NCBI GenBank assembly: GCA_002633005.1
Contig: NMRA01000890.1
Coordinates: forward strand, 25,742-89,741
Source of the DNA: Phoronis australis
Lineage: Eukaryota; Phoronida; Phoronidae
Reading direction: 5' to 3'
DNA length: 64,000 nt
Under the pieces are notes generated by a model that ran no database searches, was not told where the DNA came from, and saw only the letters and a list, made by a program, of their open reading frames with translations. The position numbers and the translations under genes were made by a program. Numbering within the stretch: the stretch's first letter is position 1; each line of letters begins with the position of its first letter. This document shows positions 50,035-60,870 of the stretch, in pieces.

Positions 50035-52580
50035 TGAACCGTGATTCCATCTTTGCCCCAGGTATGGATCAACAAACACAAAGAGGGCAGGTGCTCCATA
50101 ATAGCAGAATGTAGAAATCCCGACCATTATCTATGCTGGGGAGGGAAGTTTTATGTTAACGTACCGTGTAACAAAGACAGTAATTGCCACTGATATTGTG
50201 GATATAAGTTGAATCGCCATAAGCGTCACATGGAAACGTTGATTTAGACGGAACGCAACTCTCATCCACTTCAGTGCACTATTGCCCAGTCGACATCACT
50301 TGTAACCCCGACAGCAATTTACCACTTACCAGCCCTTTATGGTCACGTCAGCAGGAAATTGAAATTTACTACGAGGGGGAACGCAAACGTAATTGTCTTT
50401 GCCAAACTTTTCAACGTGATCCCAACGTCAGATTCTTCGATATCTTCCAAGTCGTTGTCAAGTTCGCACCTCTCTAGCTAGGGCTTTGGAGGAGAAACCC
50501 CGAGGAAGTAGCCACCAGAAGCATTAGCATCCAACCTTCAACAATCTTTTTCAGAAAAAGGATAATCTTTAGACATGTGCGCGTTAGGAGATGACGTATT
50601 TAGTGAGTGGTTTACCCCTTTATGAATTTCACTTTATATGAGTGCCAAAAAGCTGTACTAGTACAATCATTTTCAGGGGTACAAAATAACGTGAGAAACC
50701 CTTACCACGAGCTGCAAAGTCTGGACAATTACGGAGAATGAAACAGCACCATATAGGAATGACTTTGGTATGGAACCTCGCCTCTGAAACAGCGGTAACA
50801 ATGTTGCCTATTTTCGAGAATATTAGGCTTAGGGAGACTTGAGGCTATGCATTGAATGGAATATTTTCATTTGTACGAATCCGTCGTCCTTGGTACACTG
50901 CCTAGAGGGCTGTTTCATAAACGTTTCTTGAAAAGGGGTTCCCATGTTTCCATGTTGCTTTCTAACGCTTTCTGGACGAACATGCACGTGTAACTTTTAC
51001 TGCTGTACATTGCATATTTCGTAATTATTATTAAAACGAATAAAAAATTAACTGCTCGCGGAATTCATTGTCTGGCGTCGAAATCCACAAATTTCAGCCT
51101 GCGTTAAAGTTCAAGTTTCAAAACATCACTAATTTTTTACAACGTTACCTTTTAATAGAAAAAGATACAAATCAGTCTACCATAGATGTAGTAACACGTA
51201 CATGTATATCAAAACCCGTGTAGGTTACCCGTGACCAGTTACTTATTTTGCGTATTCGTTTCATCATTTACTCACAGATAAAATATTTTTCNGTACAAAA
51301 TAACGTGAGAAACCCTTACCACGAGCTGCAAAGTCTGGATAATTACGGAGAATGAAACAGCACCATATAGGAATGACTTTGGTATGGAACCTCGCCTCTG
51401 AATCAGCGGTAACAATGTTGCCTATTTTCGAGAATATTAGGCTTAGGGAGACTTGAGGCTATGCATTGAATGGAACATTTTCATTTGTACGAATCCGTCG
51501 TCCTTGGTACACTGCCTAGAGGGCTGTTTCATAAACGTTTCTTGAAAAGGGGTTCCCATGTTTCCATGTTGCTTTCTAACGCTTTCTGGACGAACATGCA
51601 CGTGTAACTTTTACTGCTGTACATTGCATATTTCGTAATTATTATTAAAACGAATAAAAAATTAACTGCTCGCGGAATTCATTGTCTGGCGTCGAAATCC
51701 ACAAATTTCAGCCTGCGTTAAAGTTCAAGTTTCAAAACATCACAATTTTTTTACAACGTTACCTTTTAATAGAAAAAGATACAAATCAGTCTACCATAGA
51801 TGTAGTAACACGTACATGTATATCAAAACCCGTGTAGGTTACCCGTGACCAGTTACTTATTTTGCGTATTCGTTTCATCATTTACTCACAGATAAAATAT
51901 TTTTCGTCTCATTTTATCTTTATTATGAGCTCCTCTTTGACCAATGACGTTTTCTAATAATATAACAGAAAACTGAGCCCTCAATTCAATAATTAGGGAC
52001 TAAGCTATTAAAGTAGGGGCGTTGAATGAAAATCTCAATAATATTGAAAATTTAGCTTATAATTCACTCTCGATTTGTGGCAAAGACAAACACATGTAAT
52101 GACTTGGTAATGATACTCAAGCAGTATAAGAAAAGACATTTTTTGTTTTAACATACCCATTAGTACGCAAATATTTCAGGGAACTTATTCGGGACTGTTT
52201 TATGCAACCGGGCACTGAAAACACAAACTCGACATTTTGAGACGTCAAATGCTACCTTTGCAAATCCTAAAGGCACACACAACGCTTGAATTCGGTAACG
52301 AACTAAAACACATTTGAGATTAATGCAGGACGGGCTAGAGTTAAGTCTGTTTGGGTGTAGAACTGTCATGATCTGATATAAACAAATGCATTTTTATTCG
52401 AATTAATATTTTGTTTGACCTACCGCAAGACGTGACTAAAGTGTTAGCGTCTGGTCGCAACTTGTCTGCTTTCACCAGGCGTGCATACCGTAGACCAGAG
52501 AACATCGCAAAAAGCAAGGTCACGTAAGAACTTGCTAGAAATTTCTTCCCTCGCGAAATTCTTTCGTCTACAGAAATCAC
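50035..52580 (-). other. Possible exons of an unrecognised gene (strand uncertain)
   Basis: Several open stretches with splice-like ends lie here. On the minus strand: 52580 leftward, ending TCTTGCG before gtaggt; a stretch between an acceptor ctgtttcag and the donor gtaagg (twice, at about 50706-50785 and 51318-51398, because of the assembly duplication); a stretch ending GGCTG before gtaagt near 50327; and a stretch with VDESCVPSKSTFPC and HNISGNYCLCYT before gtacgt near 50160, which looks like a calcium-binding EGF domain lacking one Cys. On the plus strand, overlapping Cys-containing frames also exist (ECRNPDHYLCWGG at about 50108; 50274-50477). I cannot build one consistent transcript. 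The EGF-like minus-strand reading is the best guess. Confidence 0.25.
50679..51905. repeat. Near-identical 613-bp duplication around a single N (probable assembly join)
   Basis: 50679-51291 and 51293-51905 are the same length and differ at only a handful of single bases (for example gtctggacaat versus gtctggataat, gaaacagcgg versus gaatcagcgg). N at 51292 separates them. The differences look like allelic polymorphism, so this is likely two haplotypes placed in tandem. Confidence 0.8.
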
Positions 52581-52722
52581 CTAGGTGTCAACAAGTTTCA
52601 TAATTTAAACTTATTGTAGATTAAAATATCAGAAGAACATTCTCGGCTTGGTTCGTATCGATAGGCCCCTCCGTATAACACGCGTGCTACAGTTATTGAT
52701 GAATAATAAAATACGCAATGTC

Positions 52723-53039
52723 CTAGGGCGGATACAGGATTATTATTTAGGGGGGCAAGGCAGAGTCATAACGCGAAGTTGTCGTGAGGACTCGATTGGG
52801 ACCTCAGGGGTCTCACGCTCCACCGGCTAAATTGAAAAGGCTTTGTCCAGTCACGCGTTGTGGATCATAAATCGAGATAATGATACCAACAGCTGACGCG
52901 ACAAGCAGAACTACTTTCTTTTACTTCATTTGTGCACTAACTGGAGAAATTTAGAATTAGACTTTTAAACACTATCCGATCGTCAACTTTTTTCGGGAGA
53001 CNTTAGGGGGGGGCATGCCCCCCTCTAAATCCGCCACTG
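52723..53039. mobile_element. Short hAT-like non-autonomous element
   Basis: The left end ctagggcggatacaggatta, followed by a ttaggggggcaagg motif, is matched in inverse by the right end (ggggggcatgcccccctcta, then aatccgccactg). The CAGTGGCGGAT-type terminus with a following G-run is common in hAT-type non-autonomous elements. The left terminus has degraded from CAGTGG to CTAGGG. An N at 53002 lies beside the G-run, so some bases may be missing. No convincing 8-bp target duplication was found. Confidence 0.45.
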
Positions 53040-54059
53040 ACTTATTGTCCGCGCTTCATTTCAAACCAATGTCCAAGCCCATTCACTGTACTACATAACA
53101 CATGGGTACTCATGCAATTAATGGTCACAAAGGAAACTTTGATATTAACTTCAACTTACAGATTAAAAAATTTGATAACCATTATGAAATTCGGAGTTGT
53201 CTACTCAGTTAGTGAAAAGACGGATTCCCAGCCTTTGCTTTATGTGCAATCTATATTTTGTGAAAATTGTGTAGATTAGGTGCTCAAGTGGAAAAGGCTT
53301 CAAGTTGCTGCAGAATTCACCAACGTTCTTTGACTGCCGTAAACCCGAGGCAGAGGATAATATTTCAGGAAAAATTACCGCTGTCTACAACATTATGCAC
53401 ACTGTGGCTGAGATCAATCAAACGAAGAAGGGTAATTGAATTAAACAGAAAAATACAGTTTTAATAGCTATGAAATGTGTCACATCTATTTACAATACAT
53501 CGGGTAGACGGAAGTAAAAAATCAATAATTCTACCCGAAACGTTGAGCGCCAGTGGCTATTACAGTACGCCCTATCGGTGCGCAAACAGAATTAAAGTGA
53601 CGTTGTCGGCAAGATTACAAATTTGAGACAAGCCCCAGCGTTGAGTCAAACCCAAAAGTCTCACATTGCAGTCACACGCTCTGCTGACTGAACTCAAATC
53701 CATTCAGTACATAGTAATATTTTTTCAGGGTATTTAAGAGGCATTCCATATGAAAAACTAGAAGATTTTCAAAAAACAGCCACACCATGATTACAAACAG
53801 ACGCCTAACGTGATTTTTGATTTCTATTAATTTTCTCCTGGAATCCCTCTTACAAGTGCAACTACATGTATATTTGGCCTGCTCCTCATGGACTGCTTCA
53901 AACATTGCGCTTTGTGAAAGGCGATGTACTTACACGACCAAATTGCATCTCTTGTCTCCTCAATCTGGGGATATTGATGGGTTATACCATGGCATTAAAC
54001 GTGGTGAGGATATAATCATAGGGAGCGTGGAATATTTATAGACATTCATGTCCCTCAGT
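53040..54059. other. No recognised gene
   Basis: Short frames occur on both strands (53267-53464, 53672-53905, 53817-54041) without recognisable products. The stretch lies between the hAT-like MITE and the transposase remnant. Confidence 0.35.
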
Positions 54060-54832
54060 TCATCTGGTTTTGATGAAACATTTGAGCTTGCAGACGCGAA
54101 TATCTGGGCTGCACTCATCCAGGACCAGTTCAAAGAAGCGTTGTCTCGTTCGTGATGGTTGGAGGAACAAATGAATCTCATTGATGAGGTCAATCATGTT
54201 TCGGAGTGCTGGAACAGAGCACGGTTTGCCAATAGACAGGCTAAGGACATGCCAATTGAAGTGAGTTAACACGGATAGTGGGAAATCTCTCTGGATGAGG
54301 GCTCGAGCTCCACTCACATGACTCGCCGTAGCTGACGCCCCGTCGAACGACAGACCACGAAGGAGCTGCGGGTCTAGTGCATTGGCAATATCTTGTCCAA
54401 TACTCCTTAAGTTTCTAGGTGGAAGAATTCAACGAAAAACTATTTACCAGATTCCATAAGTATCTCTTCCCTCATCATCAACATGCTGTAATAGGACACT
54501 GTTGACAGTGGTGTAGGCCCTTCTTTAGGTTTGAGCTGTGCAATGACATCTATGCTCTCGTTTTGTGCCGTTTTAGAAGCGTAACATTGACTCGTCTTTC
54601 CCTGCTCCAAGCATACTGTCAGTGATATAGCGCTTTTCGACGTGTGCTCTAAAATGGCAAGGAAATTACCCCTGTTCGTGTCTTTATCAGACGCGGCATC
54701 ATTGCGGTGTCCTCTTAAGGACAGGCTTTGAATTCTACCGTGTCCACAACTGCGAAAGGATATGTTTAATTTTGTCACATAGTTCTTGTCGCTGCTTGTA
54801 AATTCCACTGTCAATTCTGCAGGTTTTTGCAA
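54060..54832 (-). pseudogene. hAT-like transposase remnant (DUF4371/ZMYM1-type)
   Basis: On the minus strand a 130-codon frame (54832-54440) has LSLRGHRNDAASDKDTNRGN, FLAILEHTSKS, KTAQNESIDVI and a YYSML block. These match the order of the DUF4371 region of hAT-derived proteins (RGH, N-x-GNF, tQNE, YYS). After a frame change, a second part reads LRGLSFDGASATASHVSGAR, HFNWHVLSLSIGKP, VPALRNMIDLINEIHLF and a TRQRFFE block, matching the catalytic-region pattern (FDGAS, H-x-x-x-HxL, SVPAxRN). The typical aspartate context after the YYS block is lost (MREEI instead of a DE motif), and the two parts are out of frame with a stop at 54440. It is therefore a decayed transposon or a transposon-derived pseudogene, not a working enzyme. 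The hAT dimerisation domain was not seen. Confidence 0.55.
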
Positions 54833-55402
54833 TGTTCGATAAACTATTTACCAGCTACCATAACCTCGTGATGGAAAATGTGATTGTCATGGGAAGACGC
54901 GGGTAGACATCTTTCTCTTTTGCTTTACCTGAGCTCCTGAACGGGTACGCCACCAAACTGCACGCAGCCACTCTTCCTTGCGGCTTAGCAAACCGGACAC
55001 GGTATTGACAATAACCACCAGCTTCAGAAATGGAAGAAGCAAGGCACGGATAATATCGTAACCATGGCTACTGGAATGTCAAGGGTACCTCCTTCCCCCA
55101 TCCACGCACTTTATATGAATATTGAGCAAAATCGTAGCCTGTGTGTTTGCATGTTACAAACTGAAATCTTTCACTGTCAGACAAAATCGAAGCGTTTCCA
55201 CTCTCCACAATTACACCAATGTCATACATGGGAGGAGAGATTGTGCCATCTGGGACAGTACAGGGTGTACTGTTATATGGGTATGAGCGTTTTATCGGGG
55301 GAGAGGGTCATTCTGCAAAAAATCCGGTATAGAAGACGGCAGTGATACTTAATGTGGGTAGGAAGACGGTCAGTTCTGAAGTCGGAAGCAGGGCATTTTT
55401 GC

Positions 55403-56680
55403 CGTTTATCAATAGAATGTGCCAAAGTGCTGAAGATTTGAACCTCAGTAACAATGTCAAGGCTCTCTTGAAGGCTCTGACTGATGAAGCCAGTAGTTGT
55501 ATGTAATCCAACAGTGGCATTAAAAAGCCTGTTAAGAAACGCGTCAAATTTAAACTTATCCCTTCGAAGCCGGGAATACTAACAGCAAAACCTGTGTCAA
55601 GAGTCCGAAAGGAGCAACGCTCAACTGTAGCATCCCAGGAGATACAACAGTGGTTAGTTTGTCTGCTGTAAATCTGGCTACGACTAAGTGCTTATTCATT
55701 AGTCCACCTGACAAAGATGTGTAGCTGGATTGAAACCACCAAGGTACATAGGCGCATTACTAACAATTGTTCTGGCCTATTTGACACACGACTAATGGTC
55801 CTGATAACAATAAATGGTAGCGGTCTGGTACAGGTACCGTTCGTGCGCAGGGAGCTTAGATAGGCCTGTTGTACCCATTCAACTGGAACCATGTTGATGC
55901 TTTATCACACAATAGTTAAAACAGAGTCGAGAATTAGATACCCGACTAAAGATCTTACCACGGCCTCCGGATCTTGAGTAACGAAAGAGGGCGAACACCA
56001 GGAATCAGATAAGCGCAAAACGGTGGAAATAAGCGGATATTTATTCCAATCTGCTATGCCGCATCTCTTTTGTGCGTAAAATGTTATGCTTACTTTTATT
56101 AGGCTTCACTACGGCTTGTGACCTTTAATGTTTAGGGGCACTTCTCCGACAATTTACCAATTGCTTGTCGTTGGATGAGTACACAAGGGAGAAATGATTT
56201 TGTTCTACGATTATTAAAATTTTCCTTACTTGCTGTATATGCAATGATCTATGCATACGTCTTCACCAGAAAGAAACGAGTGCTTATAAGAACGTCTTTG
56301 AATCCGTATGTACACAATACTTCATTCTTTTAGCCTTGTAAACCCTCAACAGTTTTCAAAATCAATCACATCCCGGAACATTGGCAAAGTTCTGACACCT
56401 ACAGTTGTGGCTAAGTAAAGATTTCATTTCCCAAGTAGTTCGTTTTTGTGTTTGACAAGTTACTAAACTGATCTCAATCGCTTGTGTGCCTAGATGTTTA
56501 CTGAAGTACATGTACTTCATTTTTATCGTTTCTAACTAAGAGTAAGCAAAGCGCCTCACTGCCTTATCGCGGAACGAAATTCGCTTAATTTTTATCTCAA
56601 TAAAGGATCTGCTTGAATGCTAAACAATAAGGCGCAACGCAATGCAAAGTTTTCCGCAATCCTACCGAAGTTTCATGTCT
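55403..56680 (+). pseudogene. TRMT1L: TRMT1L pseudogene fragment (exon 6 and following intron)
   Basis: From 55403 the sequence follows the real gene from about 14601 (shared tttatcaatagaatgtgcca and agtgctgaagayttraacct). It then continues past the exon end (ttgaaaccaccaaggta at about 55729) into intron sequence matching 15155-16060, ending near the shared gcgcaacg block (56630 versus 16020). The exon part carries a stop where the gene has a Gln codon (tatgtaatcc for tatgcaatcc), frameshifts, and a deletion of about 200 bp before the exon end. Because intron sequence is included, this arose by DNA duplication, not reverse transcription. Orientation equals that of the gene. The terminal exon is not present. 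Confidence 0.85.
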
Positions 56681-56859
56681 TGAACACATCCACTAACAAA
56701 AGAAACTGTAGGAACACCGAATTTATTCACCTTCACTCTTATCAGGCTTCAATTGTGTGTCAGCATGCGTGAATAATTGTGTGATAAGTCACCTATGGAA
56801 CTACTTTTGGCTGAATGGATGACCAGGTCATAAAATGATAATTAGCCAAGACGAGTTAA

Positions 56860-57009
56860 CAAATTGCCGACTTCATAAATGTGGTTTATCAAACCTGGTC
56901 TTCCTACAAATGGTCTAATTTTAGACCCAATTTGCATTTCACCAACGTAGTTTGAAAGTCTGAAAGCCTGGTTTTGTTAGACCAGGGAGCCGGTTTAGTA
57001 AAACCAGGT
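56860..57009. repeat. Repeat flanking copy C, left member of an inverted pair
   Basis: It begins attgccgacttcataaatgt followed by ggtttatcaaacctggtctt and ends ttagtaaaaccaggttt directly at the TTAA of copy C. The inverse of this sequence occurs at 59866-60022, with the shared gccgayttcataaa and aaacctggt motifs. Function is unknown. Confidence 0.45.
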
Positions 57010-59284
57010 TTAAAGGAGCATGCCACCCAAAAACAACTTAATTTGTATCAATTTTGATCGAGTAGTTCTACTCCATAACGACACGTACGGTTGCGTTACC
57101 TGACACCTGACGGCAGACGGAGGTGTTGAAATTATCCAATGACGTCATCGGTTTCACACGTTGTCTGTTCAACAGTTCACTGTGTGTCAGCTTATCGCTT
57201 GAAGTCATCGTTTAACACCAATACATCATCAAACTTCGATGTAAAATCCTTAAAAATACACCGAGTTCTTATAAAAAATTGTTGTTTTATTTCGCTCTTA
57301 CGGATTTATTGGTATTTGGACACACCGTATCCTACAAAGTTCGGTAGGCCAATAAGGTCCGTAGCGCAGAATGGTGAATGTTGGCCAATTCCCCTTTTGT
57401 CCACTGACGTCACAAGCATACTGGCGCCCCCAGTGGAGGTCCTGAGAACTCTTAAATAAACCGAGTTCATGAACCCGATAGTATCCAGCCTAGCAACAGC
57501 CGAGCCAAGCTGGCGAACAGATTTGTTTTTATTGTGGGACGTTGAGTATCGTTTTTTCTAAAGACATAATGCATGGAATATAATAATGAATGGCATATAG
57601 TATCAATTAATTATGATTGAAAGATTCCTTTTTAGTCGAGCGTAAACGAGGCTATTTCGCGTGGGGATAAAACTTTGGCTTTGCCGTGTGTAAGACAGAA
57701 GAACATTTAGATGGTGTTGCAGGATTGCGAGTATGAATATTCCAATTGTCTTAATTTATTGGAACAATATTAAATTTCTGAGAGGTATGACATGCAACAT
57801 TAACTAAAAAACACACTAAAACATAGCAACTCTGGAAAAATCATAAAAAATACTTTAACCACAGTAGACAGTATGCTTGTTTACGAGTTCTCAGGGCCTC
57901 CACAGGGGGCGCCAGTATGCTTGTGACGTCAGTGCACAAAAGGGGAATTGGCCAACATTCACCATTCTGTGCCGTAGCAGGAGTTTGGGGTCTGTTCGGA
58001 GACGGAAGTATTTTCCGTGAGATATAAACAGGAGAACCTAGATCTGTGTTGTTTAGACTTATGGTTTTTTGAGTTCTAAACACAAAACGCTTGTTATCCT
58101 GGCCACTAGTGGCCCGGTGCCCGATGAGGCCCCTCGCGGCCGGCCGGATTGACTCCGAGTCGTTATCCCCGGCCGGCCAGTGGCTCGGAAACTGATCAGA
58201 CATCACGAACATAAACCAGCCAAAGTTCAGTGGAAACTAAACTTCCAGTCAAGAAAATACTATACTAGTGAGCCAAAGTAATGTGCACCTGATTATGTTG
58301 GTGAATTAGTAACGAAATTGCACTGCTCGTCGGGGGCCGCAAATTAAGGTTTCGCTTTGGCCACAGCACCGTCAGGGCAGAAGTTGTACATTGACAATCA
58401 TTATTTGAGTAATGTAAATGTAAATAAAGATTGCCCTAACAACTGGCCGTGGGATGGAATTCGAGTTTCTGTCAGCAAACACGAAATTAGCATGAGCTCA
58501 CGCGGCCTCGGTGTCCCGTCAGTTAGTTTATTGCACCTAAAGCCAGTAACGCAGTGATTTATTCATTGCTGGCTTCTCAAATCATTTGCTCTCACGAACA
58601 CTCCAAAGGCATTTCAAATTGCATCTAATGAGACAGACTTTGTTTCAGTTTTATACTGTATAAGTATTGGTTAGGGTGTTAATAATTCATTTTAAAACAG
58701 AACGCTCAGTAATAAACGCCAACATGGCAACTCGCAAGCCCGACTTAGTACGAGCAAGAGCTCATCAGGCCCGACTTCGCTGATGGGTTGTTAAGTTTTA
58801 TAGGCTATCAATTCTTACAGGAATGCACTGATGAACAAATACTAGAGAGGCGCCGTGAACAAGCTCAGACAACGGAACGTATGGAGTTATTTGGTAAGCC
58901 GCATTCGTCAGGCACTGTCGACGTCTGCCGGCCACAGACACGGATGTGTTTCATGGCCTCATACTTGCTATTTACTGCGTGCATATCATTCTTCACTACC
59001 ATGAACCACTTCCTAAACATTCCGGACTCTCGAGAAAGGAAAAAAACGATATACCAGCTTTCCTCGCAGCTACTTAGTTCGGACAAGCGGGAACGATGCA
59101 CCGCAACATAGCGGCATTCACTCTGCATATGAACCACTGACGTCGCTAGTGTCGTTTCTCACCTTCCTCAAAGGTCAACGCGACACCTCTTGGCAAGGTA
59201 AGGTCGACCGTATGCGAGGCGAAGTGGATATAGACGGATTGAGACGGAAAAAAGTCAACTAAATCGGGTGGAATTCTCCTTTAA
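57010..59284. mobile_element. TTAA-bounded DNA element, copy C, with nested insertion
   Basis: It begins TTAAAGGAGCATGCCACCC and ends gggtggaattctcctttaa. Total length is 2275 bp. Without the 606-bp insertion at 57366-57971 and its 7-bp duplication it would be about 1662 bp, the same as copies A and B. It shares the GC-rich block (58100-58190), MATRKPDLVRARA near 58724, and the frame with EQILERRREQAQTTERMELF (58788-59111). Frames are interrupted by stops. Confidence 0.65.
57366..57971. mobile_element. 606-bp terminal-inverted-repeat element nested in copy C
   Basis: The left end gcagaatggtgaatgttggc continues for about 85 bp and is matched in inverse by the right end (gccaacattcaccattctgt). 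Shared internal blocks include ttccccttttgt, tgacgtcacaagcatactgg, cgcccc and a gagttctca block. CCGTAGC stands on both sides (57359-57365 and 57972-57978), while copies A and B have it once (for example ggtccgtagcaggag in copy B), so it is the target duplication. The AT-rich interior has no gene. The TIR length and 7-bp duplication do not clearly fit one superfamily; a hAT-like element with one mismatched base in an 8-bp duplication is possible. Confidence 0.8.
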
Positions 59285-59865
59285 AGTATCTAAGCCACCC
59301 TTCTGTGTCGATCTGGATTAACCCAACAAAGAAACAATTTACATGTAAGTGCTTCAATGAAACCTTGATCACGTGGGTTTACAATGGCACACACTAGTAG
59401 AATCAGTGCAGACATTTGCGAAAAAGGGGTAAAAGATTTTCCATGAGGAAAAACGTAATGTCTGTGACCAACACACGTATACACACATTAAAGTACATGC
59501 TCACTATTAGCCGTAATATTATAAATGTCGAAATTTATTTCCGTGCCATTTTAGTGTTTATTTTTCGCGGCCGAAGGGGGGCAAGACCCCAACATTAAAT
59601 CGGGGACCAATGGAGGTGGAACTCACAAGAATCAGAAAAGGCTGTCTTCTGTCAAACCCGTAGCGCTTATAACGATGACGCCCTGCTCGACCAGTCGTAT
59701 TTTGAAGAATCCGCAGGACACTATGCAGCACGAACTGGTCTACACATAGGAAGATCCAAGGGGGTCAAGGGGTCCGGACTCCCTTTTTGCTCGATTTTAC
59801 TGAGATCAAATCTATAATCTTCAAATTGTCGAATTGGTCCCCACTTTTAAAAACTCCAATTAAAA

Positions 59866-60022
59866 CTGATTTAGACCAGGTCTAAATAGGAGTTAAACCA
59901 GGTTTTACTAGACCACTGGTCTAAAAGTTAAGCCACTTTATGAAATGCAGATTATCTTTAAGCCTGGCCTAAGTCCAGTTTCAACCAGGTTTAACTTTAA
60001 ACCACCTTTATGAAATCGGCTG
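59866..60022. repeat. Repeat flanking copy C, right member of an inverted pair
   Basis: Read on the minus strand it begins cagccgatttcataaaggtg followed by gtttaaagttaaacctggtt, parallel to 56860-57009. Several aaaccaggt/acctggttt motifs make the unit itself partly self-complementary, so it may be a small fold-back element inserted twice. Confidence 0.4.
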
Positions 60023-60239
60023 TATAAGTCTAAGTGATATGGCTCAATTTCGGGAGTGCCGACCATTTTGGTCAAAGTCATTCGAGGAGGCATTTTGAGA
60101 AGTTTGAACCAGTACGTGATCACGGCAACATAGTGATTAGTGAAATAACGGCAACCGCCGATATGCGCTCAGTGCAGCATTATTTCAGCATGAATTTCTA
60201 CACCCAATACACGCCTGCAAAATTTAATTTGCACTTGTT

Positions 60240-60870
60240 CTAACCAGTTGTATTCTTGTAAGCCCCATATTTCGGCTCCATATCATCAACCGGGGTAAAT
60301 TATTTTATCAAATGTCTCATAAGCCACACGTGGTTGAAATATGGTCCAGCTTCTTTGTAGCTTATCGACTGTAATGGCTACCTCCGTGGCTTGGGCTGAC
60401 AGGGTCTGAGCAGCCTTAGTCCACAATAACTTTGGCGTTAACACAACACCAAGATACTTGTAGCTGGCATGGAAATCACTTCGAGGTTTTCACATCCAAA
60501 ACACCACATCTTACAATTTCTCAAGGGACCTCCGTTTCTAAACACCATAACTGTGGTCTTCACTAAATTTACAGACACGCTCCATTCCTGGCAGAACTTA
60601 CTTAAAGCACACAGTAGTTTTTGCAGTTTAACTGGATATTAAGTTCACAAAGCCATATCATCAGCATAATACATGTACAAAACTTTCACATCGGAAACAT
60701 TTTGACATAGATGAATACCATCATCATTACTAGAATGGATACCTTCTACAAAGTCTTTAGGTTTTTAAGTAATCACCATGAACTCCAATAATAAACTTTC
60801 AAAGACAAGTGACTGTGTAGACTCGATTCGACACTTGCTCTGTAATGAAACCTTGGACAAATGTTGTATT
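60240..60870 (-). pseudogene. Non-LTR retrotransposon reverse-transcriptase remnant (copy 2)
   Basis: On the minus strand, in order: DFVEGIHSSNDDGIHLCQNV, then VKVLYMYYADDMAL (catalytic box), a stop, LQKLLCALSKFCQEWSVSVN, LVKTTVMVFRNGGPLR, and in a shifted frame YKYLGVVLTPKLLWTKAAQT, LQRSWTIFQPRVAYETFDKI, two stops, then YGAEIWGLQEYNWLEQVQIK and FCRRVLGV. This is the palm and thumb of a LINE-type reverse transcriptase. The frame is broken by stops and frameshifts, so it is inactive. The part right of about 60505 is also present at the left edge of the window. Confidence 0.7.
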
